A stretch of DNA of 64,000 nt from Poecilobothrus nobilitatus (Eukaryota; Arthropoda; Insecta; Diptera; Dolichopodidae): positions 104,423,948-104,487,947 of the forward strand of contig OX352773.1 of NCBI GenBank assembly GCA_947095535.1, written 5' to 3'. A program made the translations under genes and the position numbers. Positions within the stretch are counted from its first letter, which is position 1, and each line of letters begins with the position of its first letter. Shown one piece after another: positions 10,446 through 20,282 of this stretch. The notes beneath the pieces are model-generated. The model was given only the letters and a program-made list of their open reading frames with translations, did no database searches and was not told the origin of the DNA.

Positions 10446-11925
10446 ATGTCAAAAGCACAAATTGTATCTGAAATTCATCGTCAGTTAGATGTAGATTTCG
10501 AAGACGTAAAATATCTCAAAGAGGGTTAAATGATACATGGGATATTGATCTTGTAGATATGTCGGCCTATCAAAAACTAAATAATAGATACAAGTTCCTC
10601 TTAGCTGTTATCGACATATTTTCAAAAGTTATGCTGAAAAAGTTAAATCAAAGGCAGCAGATGACGTAGTTAGAAGTATAGAAAAGATTTTTAAAAGATT
10701 CATTCTGACCAGGGAAAAAAATGAATATTAAAATTAATATTAGAAATCTTCAACGCCTTCGCTCTTGCGATTTGTTTAAAACCTATAATCATAGGACTAA
10801 TTATGGCAAATTTGAACCTATTAATAGGATGCTTATTATAGGTAACAAACATAAACTTAACATTGACTTTACACTTTCAAAACATTCCCAAAAACAAAAA
10901 TTATACAATCGCTATTAATATTAGGATTATTTTTTTGTTTTTGTTTCTTGTTGCACTGTAAAGTATATACCTATGTATATGATTTTTAATTTTAATCTTA
11001 GTTCTAAGTTTATTTATACTTAACAATTATGTATTTTTTTTATAACTTTTATTGTATTTAACAATTTATTATTGTTTACTAGTTATTATATATATTATAA
11101 ATTTTATGTAAACTACTTGTGCTAAGCAGTATAAATAAATAAATAAATAAATAAAATAAAATAAATAAATGTAATTCAATGAGTTCATCCGAACAATTTC
11201 TTGAATGGTATGAAGAAAATAAAAACAAGTCTTTTAACCTCCAAAATGAACTTGTAGAATATTGTATGAATAACGTAAAAATTTTAACAGCAGCCTGTAA
11301 CAGTTTTTTTAAAATTCAGACAACTATTTTTGGAAGAATGTAAGTTTGAGCCATTTTTAGAGGCCACAACAATTGCTTCAGCATGTAATTTGTTTTTTAG
11401 AAAGAATTTTTTAAAACCGTAAAACCAAAGGCAGCAGATGACGTAGTTAGAAGTATAGAAAAGATTTTTAAAAGATTCATTCTCCAAAAAAGATTCATTC
11501 TGACCAGGGAAAAGAATTTTTCAACAAAAAATTCCAAAATTTGATGAAAAGCTATAAAATAAATCACTATCATACTTATTCAGAAATAAAGGCTAGCGTT
11601 TGTGAAAGGTTTAATAGAACATTAAAATCAATTATGTGAAAACAGTCTAGTTTACAAGGAAATTTTAAATGGATAAAACTTTTACCAAAACTAATTGAAA
11701 AATATAATAATACAAAACACAGTACAATTAAGTTAAAACCAAACCAAGTTATATCACAAAATAAAAAAAAAAATCTTCGTTCAATTTACAATTACCCTAA
11801 AATATTTAATAAGGGAAAATTTAATGTTGGTGATTTGTTAGAATTGCAAGGTCTAACGGTACTTTTCAAAAAGGATATGAACCTAACTATTCAACTGAAG
11901 TTTTTAAAATAGCTTTCAAAAACAA
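10446..11925 (+). pseudogene. Polinton A integrase, N-terminal and core part (interrupted twice)
   Basis: Retroviral-type DDE integrase that would insert the element into host DNA. Start ATG 10446 (MSKAQIVSEIH). The first catalytic Asp is seen in DTWDIDLVDM near 10540, followed by LLAVIDIFSK. A 0.7-kb LINE-derived block (10726-11421) interrupts the gene just before the second Asp, and the frame resumes near 11495 with the SDQG-equivalent region. The third acidic residue is in ASVCERFNRTLKS near 11600. A stop follows (11637 region), then the linker to 11925. Polinton B begins at 11932. The C-terminal chromodomain continues at 24622. Confidence 0.85.
10726..11421 (+). mobile_element. LINE 3' end plus 255 bp of polB flank, duplicated into integrase (putative 3' transduction)
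   Basis: About 690 bp nearly identical to 7765-8456: the last 65 codons of the LINE ORF, its 3' UTR and AAAT tail, plus the polB sequence directly downstream. Only a few substitutions are visible (for example 8216 against 11176). The block is flanked by direct copies of integrase sequence (10650-10720 and 11427-11513, about 57-70 bp, the right copy with a small internal repeat). That looks like a long target duplication. Because polB flank is included, the source must be the LINE copy at 5845-8205. Confidence 0.8.
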
Positions 11926-11931
11926 GACAGA
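11926..11931 (+). repeat. Left target-site duplication of Polinton B
   Basis: GACAGA, repeated exactly at 24622-24627 on the other side of Polinton B. Six bases is the standard Polinton duplication length. Removing B and one copy rejoins the integrase reading frame of Polinton A. Confidence 0.9.
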
Positions 11932-12573
11932 AGTAAGTATACGGGCACTTTGGCCAGACGGCCTTGACGTCATCACGTAATGTATGGCGCCAGTGTGATA
12001 GAAGGTCAACTAGATAATGTGGAACAAGTAGATAGTGCAACGACCTAAACAGGTGTGTAGTATTTCTACCGGTTGCATGATTAGTTTCCGGAAAAAGCTT
12101 TGGTAAATAATACAAGTAAGTGCAATGATCTTATTGTGATAGTATATAGTAACATAGATTATTGTAAATAATAAGAATTTATTTTATTTTTTAATAAAAA
12201 GCTTTCACGGTCAATCAGTTATTTTAACGTAATATTAACACAAGAATGCAGTTGTTATTTATGAGATAAATAAAATGCAGATATTGACCTTGATATTGTA
12301 TCTTAGTTTTAAAGTAATTTAAAAAATGTATTTATTGATTAATTGATATGTTTATTGCAGAAAAAATTTTTAAAGAAAAAATCCAGGTGTTTGATAAAAA
12401 TATATGTTAGTGTTAATTGATTTATTATATTTATTAACTACTTTGTATTTTGCAAATAAAAAAGTCTGTTATTGTTAAATTTTCTGCTACTTTGTATAAT
12501 GTAAATTAAATTTTCTGTTACTGTACATACAAATTAGAACATTATTAAATCAAATAAATTTATTGTGTTATGA
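11932..12573 (+). repeat. Polinton B left TIR
   Basis: About 640 bp matching the reverse complement of 23999-24621 at roughly 97% by eye; the match ends after TTTATTGTGTT. It includes a perfect TGACGTCA palindrome (11965-11972), an ATF/CREB-type site, and a block at about 12357-12396 that recurs several times at the right end. Confidence 0.88.
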
Positions 12574-12952
12574 ATTATAATTTTCATATTTTAATTCCTC
12601 TTATATTATGCATATGGTAAAAAAAGAAGTAAATTAATTAATATAGAAATTGTGATTTTAAAAATATGTCAAATAAGATTTATGTAAAAGAAATTGGAAT
12701 GCGGAATTATTTTTAATATATTATATACTTACCTTTTTATATGCATACTATGCAGGTGCACTAAAATGATGAAAAATTTATTAAATTTAATTGTTAACTA
12801 ATGCAAATTAAAATAAGCTTATATTATTTTAAAATACATACTTTGTATAATGTAAATGAAACAAGTTAAGTAAGTTTTATACAATGTCATTTTTATTAAT
12901 CTATAAATTATAATTTTCAAATAATATATTTGGAGATGTATTTTAATACGTT
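12574..12952. other. AT-rich spacer, no gene
   Basis: Between the left TIR and the end of polB. About 80% A/T with no open frame of note. It would contain the polB 3' end and polyadenylation signals; none is individually convincing. Confidence 0.5.
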
Positions 12953-14971
12953 TTATTCTATTTGACGTCTTTTAAACCCATACGGTAATGAACTGTAGTC
13001 TTCAAGAAAATTTCTTTTTTCTGTCATTGGTCGATAAAGTTTTGTTTCAGGAACGCTAATTACTTCATTATTCTGAGTACGGCGTATATTATGTGATAAA
13101 ATATGTATAGGTTCCACTTCATTATAATTCAACACAGCATTTTTGATCGTACTGAAATTGACCTTTTGCGATGCTGAATAATTAAGTGATATTCCCTTTA
13201 CTTTACATACAATTTTTTCTGTATTATTTCTAGTAGAATGTACTTTAAAAGCATAATTTTTTGGGCCACCACTTACAAATTCTGATATGTAACTTTGATT
13301 TCCATAGCAGTCTAACTCATCGATCATGTTTCCGATAAATTCTCCTGTCGGCGGGTCATATTCACCTTCTCTGGATACATATATAATCGAATCCGTGTCA
13401 TAGTATAACACTCTGTTGTTTAAACCTTCTAGATAATTATATAATTTCAAGCGAACCTGAGTTGTTGTATATGCCGCGATACAAACGTTTACAGTAGAAA
13501 GGCTATCTGTCGCTTCTTCCTTATATTGCCAGCTCAAAATGAGATTTTCTTCGTTAACGGACAATATATGACATATTTCTAAAGCTGGATTCGTAAGCAT
13601 AGTATATAACTCTGAGGGCACATTTATAATTTTGGTTTTTTGTTGATTTTCTCTCTGACCAAATTTATCCCAAAATGAGTTCAACATCAATTTTGCGAAG
13701 GATCTTAAACCATCATTTTTAATAATTTTAGAAAATTCTAATTGAATGTTTTCATTTTGGAAGAAATCTTCTATATATTTATTTTTGTCTGCTTCTGTAA
13801 TATATTTAGAAGGCCACCCTGATGCCTCCGTCTTCATTTTTAAAAATTTGTCCATTATCTTAGTGAATAAACCATCATAATTGGTTAGTTTGTCGTATTG
13901 AACAACATTGTATTCCCATATTTCATAAATTTCCAGTATTACATAATTTTTCTCCAGGGCTTTTAAAACTTCGTCTATAACCCATGTTCCGATTAAAGCT
14001 CGTTCTTTATTAGAGTGTGTACAAAAATCATTTTGGCTTTTTTCTTCTCCGCATTTGTGGCACAAAGAAAACATTAACTTGTTGTTTTGTTTAATTGGTA
14101 ATACTGGATGTAATAGTTCTTCAGGTGGAAGTATTTTACATTTAATGAGACCGTTCATATTTTCTAAATTTTGTTTGTTGTTTGTCATATTTTCTAAATT
14201 TTATTTTTACCCACGTAAATTTTTGGGTGGCCTATGGGAAATTTTCCATATTTACATACATATGGATACAACGAGCGTACATCAATATATTTAATTTTTT
14301 CTGCTTCTTTGCATTTGTAATATTGATACACACTTCCGGTGCGACCTGCGTAAAAAGAATCTCTGGGATTTAGAGGAGCATTGTGTATTAACGGATGATT
14401 TTTTAAATGTAAAAGTTCTTCTGTAATGTAAGACATTGCCACTACTAACGCTCTTGGAAGGCATAAGTTATCGTTGTTGCTAATATTAACGATACCTTTT
14501 TTCTTAGCACATTCCTCATTGAAGGTTTTTTCCCCTCCCTCTGCCCTGAGGAAGCTTAACAGAAGTAATACCTATGCAAAATGTATCAGTGCTAAGTCCT
14601 TCAGAGTTGCTTTGAAAAATTTTTGATATCATTTCCCAGATATCTCGAAATTTAATTTCTGAAGTGTCTCTAAAATTTATCCACCCGGGACCTCGCTCTT
14701 CAAAACTTCTTCCACAAAATGTAATACCCACCTTATCCGTGGGGTTGACATTTTCGAGAATGTAAAGTGTTACTTCATTTATTGCATTTTTGATCCAATT
14801 GGTTGGTTCTTCATGATCCGGTACCGGTTTGACTTTAAATTCAATTTTACGTCCTTGTAAATTAAACCGTTTTACCATCGTACTAGCATCTTTTGTGATT
14901 GCAACATAATTTTCGTGATTCAGTTGTTGCTGCTCTTCTTGATATTTATTTAGTAAAATTTTTTTCGACAT
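12953..14971 (-). pseudogene. polB: Polinton B DNA polymerase B, exonuclease deleted
   Basis: Minus-strand protein-primed polymerase. N-terminal domain 14971-14516 (FNLQGRKIEF, VGITFCGRSF, LPQGRGRGK), then a one-base frameshift in an A-run near 14530. Next come CAKKKGIVNISNNDNLCLPRALVVA and, in the same open frame, FYAGRTGSVYQYYKC and motif A DVRSLYPYV at about 14275. The exonuclease domain present in copy A between these two parts is absent, so an in-frame deletion happened. A 29-bp duplication near 14165-14205 breaks the frame again. The last open part (14188-12953, 411 codons) has motif B LNSFWDKFGQR (usual Gly is Asp) and motif C YYDTDSIIY. Ends SLPYGFKRR like copy A. Confidence 0.88.
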
Positions 14972-15440
14972 TTTTATTATTTTATATTTTTAATTATTTT
15001 TAACTATTTAAGTTTTAATATGACTAGTTATGGCACTGATTTGCTGTATTTTTTAAAAACTACTTGTTAAATACCAAAATAATTTGTATTCCTATGCAAT
15101 AAAAGAATAAAAATATAAATTTAATTTCGAGTCAATATAATATTAGGAAAAGTTCAAATGGTTCAGGTATTTCCATTTAGATTAAAAATAATTTGAAAAC
15201 ACAAATTAATTTATACTTTTTATGCAACATTAAATATATTGCATATAAGATTATACCACATAATTACAACATTCTAAAATATGCAAAATATATTTTTGCA
15301 TTCTTATTAATTAATCACTGTACATTTTATAAACTATGCCTAAGAATTAAATTATTATGGAGTTAAAATGTTAGTCACCAACAATTCGTAATTTTAAATT
15401 GAAAAATTGTTTGTATTTCATATTTTTCAGGCTAATCCAT
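14972..15440. other. AT-rich intergenic region of Polinton B
   Basis: Divergent spacer between polB (reading left) and the plus-strand ORF at 15768. No gene seen. It is bounded on the right by the GC-rich repeat at 15445. It should hold the polB promoter. Confidence 0.5.
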
Positions 15441-15444
15441 TTAA

Positions 15445-15665
15445 ATCAGACCTTGTGTCTGAAGGTCCGATTTCGGTCGCCGAAGATCAGATTTCGTACC
15501 CCGAAAGCTCGATTTCGGTCCCCGAAGGTCCGGCACCCTTTAAAATGGGGCCTTGTTCTAACAACCCCCTTTTCCAATTTTGGATGGGGTCCCTGGAGGT
15601 CTGAAATACGGTCCTCATAGGTGCGATTTCGGAAATAGTGAAGTTTTCAAGGCACGGTTTCGTCC
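15445..15665 (+). repeat. GC-rich 21-bp tandem repeat island (minisatellite 1)
   Basis: An abrupt GC-rich patch in AT-rich DNA. At 15461-15523 three 21-base units follow one another, each of the form GAAGGTCCGATTTCGGTCNCC, with a partial fourth. They continue into a unique GC-rich part containing GGGGTCCCTGGAGGTCTGAA (15584-15603). That part has an inverted homologue at about 43085-43125 in the other Polinton lineage. Short open frames here (15399-15687, both strands) are by-products of the repeat. Function unknown; origin, regulatory or parasitic repeat are all possible. Confidence 0.75.
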
Positions 15666-15767
15666 CTTGAAAATTACCCATTCTCATTGATTTTTCCCCC
15701 CTCTTTTCAAATCGTATTAGTTATAAATTTGAGGATTTCAAGGTATTTTAAAATAGTAAGGCACAAA

Positions 15768-16265
15768 ATGAGCAGCAGGAAGGCAGTAGCAGATTTACAA
15801 TTTATTGTTGGAAATAATAAGCAATATTTCTTCAAGGAATTTGCTTTGATAGCTGATGGGTCACTGATACCAATGCTGTTTATGTTTAAAGCACCTTATT
15901 CGTTCGAAGAGTTAAATACTGATGTTAAACAGCAAAATAAATTCAATAAAACACAACTAAATGGTCTTGACTGGGATGATGGCTTTGTAGAATATTCAGC
16001 AATTAAAAATACCTTAAGGGAACATTTAAATTCATTCGACGTCGTTTACGTAAAGGGGTACCAGAAAAAGGAATTTTTAGATAAATTTGTTTCGAGTTCA
16101 GTAGAAGTTATTAACTTAGATAATAACATTCCATCTCTTCAGAAACTAAGGAATTTCACAACCATTTGCCCTCACCATAACATTACTGAAAATTTAAAAA
16201 GATATGCTGTAAAAAATTGTATGAATTTATATATGTATTTAATAAAAGAAAATAATTGGTTTTAA
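15768..16265 (+). CDS. Uncharacterised Polinton-associated protein, 165 aa
   Basis: Intact plus-strand ORF; ATG 15768 (MSSRKAVADLQFIV) is preferred over the upstream in-frame ATG at 15687 because the paralogue at 17323-17688 aligns from this point. The pattern is ADLQFIVGNN near the start, KAPYSFEEL (about residue 45), LDWDDGFVEY (about 72), VVYVKGYQKKEFLDKF (about 98), VINLDNNIPSLQKL, then a CPHHN zinc- or metal-like site before the C-terminus. This layout recurs in arthropod proteins of unknown function, to my recollection. An RNase H-like fold is possible but not shown. It converges on, and overlaps by four bases, the gene at 16262-16843. Confidence 0.75.
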   Translation: MSSRKAVADLQFIVGNNKQYFFKEFALIADGSLIPMLFMFKAPYSFEELNTDVKQQNKFNKTQLNGLDWDDGFVEYSAIKNTLREHLNSFDVVYVKGYQKKEFLDKFVSSSVEVINLDNNIPSLQKLRNFTTICPHHNITENLKRYAVKNCMNLYMYLIKENNWF

Positions 16266-16843
16266 AAAATATTTGTTTTATTTATTGTCGACCAAGATAA
16301 TTTTTCTGACATAAATATAGGTATTTCATAAAATAGTCTGGAATAATTACACTGAGCTATGTGTAAATTCATTGGAATGTAGAAATCTTCTTGTTCCAAT
16401 CTTAGTTTATTCTTTTCGATACATCTCTCAAAATATTTGAATACATATTCTCTTATATTAAGTTCAGCTCCGTTGTTATATGACATCACTGCTTGTATAA
16501 AGTCTAGCATAAGACAAAAACGAGTGTACTCATCTAACTGCAATACAAGTTTTTTAGTGCGCTCATCATGATTAAATGTTAGCGAAAATCTTTTTGCATT
16601 TAATTTTGCTTGACTGTTTTTAAAGTCGTGATAAAATGTATACCACTCCAAATAATTCATTTCGCTTATGACTTTGTTTTGTCGTTGGAAAATTATTGAT
16701 TCAGCAAAATTCTCAATATTAAATCCAATTTGAATTTTTATTGTTTGTTTTTTATCCAAAAAATAAATATAGCTTAATAAAAGGTTCTGGGGTGGCTCAC
16801 CTTTTTCTGTTTTAAATACTTTTGAATTTGTAGATTGCTCCAT
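16262..16843 (-). CDS. Uncharacterised Polinton protein, 193 aa
   Basis: Intact minus-strand ORF, ATG at 16843 (MEQSTNSKVF). No domain recognised. It is rich in aromatic and charged residues with no signal peptide or membrane segment. Its C-terminus (YSRLFYEIPIFMSEK) is the best landmark. A decayed homologue occupies 27880-28371 in Polinton A, in the same position next to the protease, so the gene is a conserved member of this Polinton lineage. The Polinton B copy has no break, unlike its neighbours. Its promoter side faces the protease gene at 16972. Confidence 0.75.
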   Translation of the reverse strand: MEQSTNSKVFKTEKGEPPQNLLLSYIYFLDKKQTIKIQIGFNIENFAESIIFQRQNKVISEMNYLEWYTFYHDFKNSQAKLNAKRFSLTFNHDERTKKLVLQLDEYTRFCLMLDFIQAVMSYNNGAELNIREYVFKYFERCIEKNKLRLEQEDFYIPMNLHIAQCNYSRLFYEIPIFMSEKLSWSTINKTNIF

Positions 16844-16971
16844 TGTTTTGTTTTGGTTTAACTGATGAATTCTATTTAAGAATTTTGTATTTATAGTTTT
16901 TCTTCCACATTTTTAAAAAATTTTTCGAAATATTCTTTGTATTTTTTTATCGTTTTTAAGTGGGGATGATG

Positions 16972-17360
16972 TTATGGGAAATTAAGAAAATATTTTATGC
17001 TTTTACGGGAACTTCGCATCCATAGATATACACAACAATAATGTCCACAAACAGATGTTAAATTACTTTGTAAACGTTTATTGTTGAAAACAAAACATGT
17101 TGATTGATTTTGTAGAAATTTTATAATCTCATTGTGAAACGGGGATTTCCAAATGAATCAAAATATTCTGCACACCCTTGAACTGGAACAAATATTGCTA
17201 ACCAATGTGTTCCCTTTTCATTAGAATTATCGGTATTTACCACCAAAATACTAGGTTTTAAAACTTGTTTTGGTAATTTATCAAGAGCATAAACATCTAT
17301 AAATATTTTATGTGTTAACTTATTATATTTCAGAACCTTTAAAATCTGAAGTGTATTCAT
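16972..17360 (-). pseudogene. Adenain-like cysteine protease (frameshifted)
   Basis: Maturation protease of the adenovirus/Ulp1 fold that cleaves capsid precursors in Polinton and adenovirus relatives. Start is ATG 17360 (MNT...), conserved in the Polinton A copy at 28689. The catalytic His is in KGTHWLAIFVP and the Asp/Glu region in EYFDSFGNP. A one-base frameshift near 17130 shifts the C-terminal part, where the catalytic Cys is expected in SVCGHYCCVYL (about 17030). The stop is at 16972-16974. The gene start overlaps the end of the upstream paralogue (17323-17688) by 38 bases. Confidence 0.85.
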
Positions 17361-17688
17361 TATCTTGTAAACGTGAGATATCAATTAGTCGAGTATTTCC
17401 TCGTATAAATGCTAGCAAAAATTCTGCTTTAAGTTTTCCATTTGTTAAGACTATATCGAATTTTTCAAGCAAATTTATTAAGTTATTAGTTATTTTTTCG
17501 TTATCGATATGTCCAAAAGAGTAATTCTCAATACCTGTTTTTTTCAAATCTCTGACAGGAAATTTATACTTTAATTCTTTTACAATAGTTTTACATTTTT
17601 CTTTTATACCAGCCACAGCAATATTTTTTACAAATATTGTATTATTATCGTCTGTACAGAACGATAAATCTACTAGAGCACATGTCAT
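17323..17688 (-). CDS. Uncharacterised Polinton protein, paralogue of 15768-16265
   Basis: 121 codons, start ATG 17688 (MTCALVDLSFCTDDNN). It aligns by pattern with the plus-strand ORF at 15768: an ALVDLSF/AVADLQF start, a central FDIVLTNGKLKAEFL against FDVVYVKGYQKKEFL, then LIDISRL against VINLDNN. It is shorter, ending at a stop after DFKGSEI, and lacks the CPHH tail, so it may be truncated or a compact paralogue. A broken homologue is at 28700-29025, again next to the protease and capsid genes. Function unknown. Confidence 0.65.
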   Translation of the reverse strand: MTCALVDLSFCTDDNNTIFVKNIAVAGIKEKCKTIVKELKYKFPVRDLKKTGIENYSFGHIDNEKITNNLINLLEKFDIVLTNGKLKAEFLLAFIRGNTRLIDISRLQDNEYTSDFKGSEI

Positions 17689-17724
17689 TTTGAAATGAAT
17701 AGATATGGTTCACTAAACTTCCTT

Positions 17725-19028
17725 TTATATGTTCACGTAGACGTTACGATTTTTATCAATTTCGATATTAGCATCGAATTCTGCAAATACAATACAAGTT
17801 AATGTTGAAGTTAAGGGCGCACTGAGTCTTGCTTCAATCTTTACTACTCCCTGGTTAATAAACTCTGACATGTATCTGTTCCCGAGCCGTCTGGTGATAA
17901 ATCAAAAGCCAGTATTGTATAACCTTTTGAAAAAAGTTCTTTTGAAATTTGATGTTCTCTATCAGAATGATGTATACCTGTTCCGCTAAATAATGTTAAA
18001 TATGCTCGAGAATTACAAGAATTATTCGGTGTAAAACTTGTTTCAATTGCAGAGTTTGGTGTAGGCGCTCCATTCACATATAATTGAAATTGTGTGAGAT
18101 TTTGATGCTCGAAATGGTATGGATTTTTTGATCTCTTACCATTGAAATTTTCATTATTAACCATACAAAATACTAGAGCTTTTGGTATTTGCCCAATAAA
18201 TATATTATCCAATGATATGTTAGATGTGTTAGCTGGAATTGTAAATGTTTTGATTTCACTTCTGGTATAAAAATATTTCGCGTTAGCCTTTTCCAATACA
18301 GTATTATGTGTCATCAATATACTAGGATTAACTGTTAAATGTTTCATGTATAACGGAGCTAAGAGAATTTTTAAATAGCTTTCATCGGCATCGTTAAAGA
18401 AAATAAAAAAATCCTGTTTTTCTAGGGCTAAAGCAATTCGAATGTCTACATTATTTAAAAGTAATTTAGGAGTATTGAAGAAATTTACATGTAATTGTCC
18501 CATTAATTCTACTACTGTAGAATTGTTGTATGATTTTTGTCTTGATTTAGAACCAGAATTATTAAAATCATTTACATTTGGTTTATCCAATTCCCAACCA
18601 GATGCTTCCAGATGTGTTTGACTGGAATCTGTACCATAATTTAGTAAAGTAGTTAAGTATGCTTTATAATGGTATAAGGAGTCTGAAGGAGTGAAGTTTT
18701 TTCCGTTTAGAGTTACATTACATTGTTTAATTAAAGAGTGTAATAAATTCTTTACAACACTGGGTTACGGAGCTGCCCTTGCTTGAGTTCCAGTTCCTAC
18801 TTTATCATTTGCACTCCAAACTGATCCATCTTTTTTTAATATTTGAACTTTAAATTTTATATAGGTTGAGGATAAATCTCGATATGTATCTCCATTTCCT
18901 AGTGAAACAAATTGAATAGTTGACGGTAATGCCTCTAAAGAAGCTAAAGGATTGTATGGTACCTCTTCTGAACGCAAAATACTTGTTTGTACGGGTAATG
19001 ACGCAAAAAGATCAAGTTCATATTTCAT
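17725..19028 (-). pseudogene. Major capsid protein (double jelly-roll, hexon-like), frameshifted
   Basis: Polinton major capsid protein, about 430 codons if undamaged. The N-terminus at 19028 reads MKYELDLFASLPVQTS, then SLGNGDTYRDLSSTYIKFKV. A frameshift near 18765 separates it from the long open frame 18590-17844. That frame contains PLYMKHLTVNPSILMTHN, DNIFIGQIPKALVFCMV, NPYHFEHQNLTQFQLYVNG and the hallmark AFDLSPDGSGTD near 17890. A second shift near 17850 precedes the C-terminus, stop 17725-17727. The Polinton A copy (29063-30185) aligns throughout. Assigned by the FDL(S/T)PD motif and the position between protease and minor capsid genes. Confidence 0.87.
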
Positions 19029-19039
19029 ACATTCTATTT

Positions 19040-19530
19040 TTAATTGAATATGTCGGAGGTTTTACTTTGTTTTTTTCGTCGTTTCGACTTCAAATGTGTC
19101 TTTTTAGAAACAGTTCGTCTTTTAATAGGTCTTTGTCTTTTTATAGTTCTTTGTCTTCCACCATACATCGAATGCAGTTGGTTAACTACTGATTTCCGTA
19201 AATTTTTTATACCGCCTTTGCTTTGATCAATTACAGCTTCTTTTATGTTTGCACCAGATGCTATATCATTAAAAATATTTTTACTTGTGTTTACAGCCTC
19301 TTTTTTAATTAAGTCCCTACCTGATGTAAAAACTGGCTTTAAGTAACGAATTAAACTTCCGAATATATTTCCAAAACCACGACCTCTTTGTATAGCTGGA
19401 TAAAATTGTAATAAAGGCCGAATATCGTTGACTTCTCCACCTACTTGAGGGAATAATATCTCACGTAAGCTCTTTCCATGTTTGATAGGATACCATATTT
19501 GAGTAGCAGTATTTATATTGTTTTTGGGGA
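19040..19530 (-). pseudogene. Minor capsid/core protein (PX-like), start not intact
   Basis: Minus-strand open reading stretch bounded by a TGA near 19533 and the stop at 19040-19042, with no ATG at its beginning, so the start is lost or lies upstream in another frame. Content: RGRGFGNIFGSLIRYLKPVF (about 19340-19400), KKEAVNTSKNIFNDIASGANIKEAV, a YGGRQ patch and a very basic C-terminal tail rich in Lys and Arg. Gly-rich amphipathic N-terminus plus basic tail is typical of Polinton/adenovirus minor core proteins. A homologue is at 30186-30545. Function by position between capsid and penton. Confidence 0.7.
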
Positions 19531-19531
19531 A

Positions 19532-20247
19532 TCAATGCTTTTTAAAGTGTAATACAATTTTTGTTGGATAGTAACTGGACACAAAATTTATTTCATCACC
19601 GTATTGGTTACAAATTTTGATTGCTATTGTTTCAAAACAATTTTTTTCTATGGGTATGTAATGAACATTTTCAAATTCAATATTTGTAGGTATTCTACAA
19701 TTTTCTATGTTGATAGCTCTCAACGCCCGCACTTTGCTACTTTCAAAAACAGATGACTGAATGATATCTGAATAAATCATCACCATTCCATTCAATTCAT
19801 AGTTATTATTAGCAACAGCTAATTTGAATAGTTCAGGTAATTTTGTTTTGAAATTTTTTATATTTTTTTTCTGTTGAAATAATTCAGTTTAAGCGTTGGC
19901 AAAAAATTAAACTTCCAATCATCCAAATGTAATTCCGAATCGTCATATGAATAGTATGTGTAGCCTATAGATTTGGTTACTTTAATTTTTGCGAGAGGTT
20001 TTTCAATATTTGTTACATAAACATTATACTGTCCAATATTAATAAAAGCACATTTCTCTTTGTTAAATTCTTCTGTTTGTAGGAAATCATTCAGATATAT
20101 TTCTGAAAGACCAACTTTCCAATTTCCATTTCTTAAATAAAAGTGAATAGGTAATTTATTTTCGAATGAAGCTAAAGTGCTGTCTGGAAACAGTGTCTAA
20201 TTATCATTACTAAACAATGTTACATAGAAGTCATCTTGATTATCCAT
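19532..20247 (-). pseudogene. Penton-like minor capsid protein, broken
   Basis: Single-jelly-roll penton of Polintons, which closes capsid vertices. Start ATG 20247 (MDNQDDFYVTLFS). An in-frame stop falls at about 20200, then PDSTLASFENKLPIHFYL and the family signature GNWKVGLSEIYLND (about 20090-20130). A frameshift in an A-run near 19870 precedes KLPELFKLAVANNNYELNG. The C-terminus is IPIEKNCFETIAIKICNQYG... ending IVLHFKKH at 19532. The C-terminal half is also recognisable in Polinton A at 30595-31050. Length and layout agree with the family. Confidence 0.8.
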
Positions 20248-20282
20248 CTTTGTTAACTTCTACTAAAACATAAAATGTTGAA

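Noticed and set aside
15399..15687. Three overlapping short frames on both strands
   Set aside because: Same reason: frames through GC-rich minisatellite 1.
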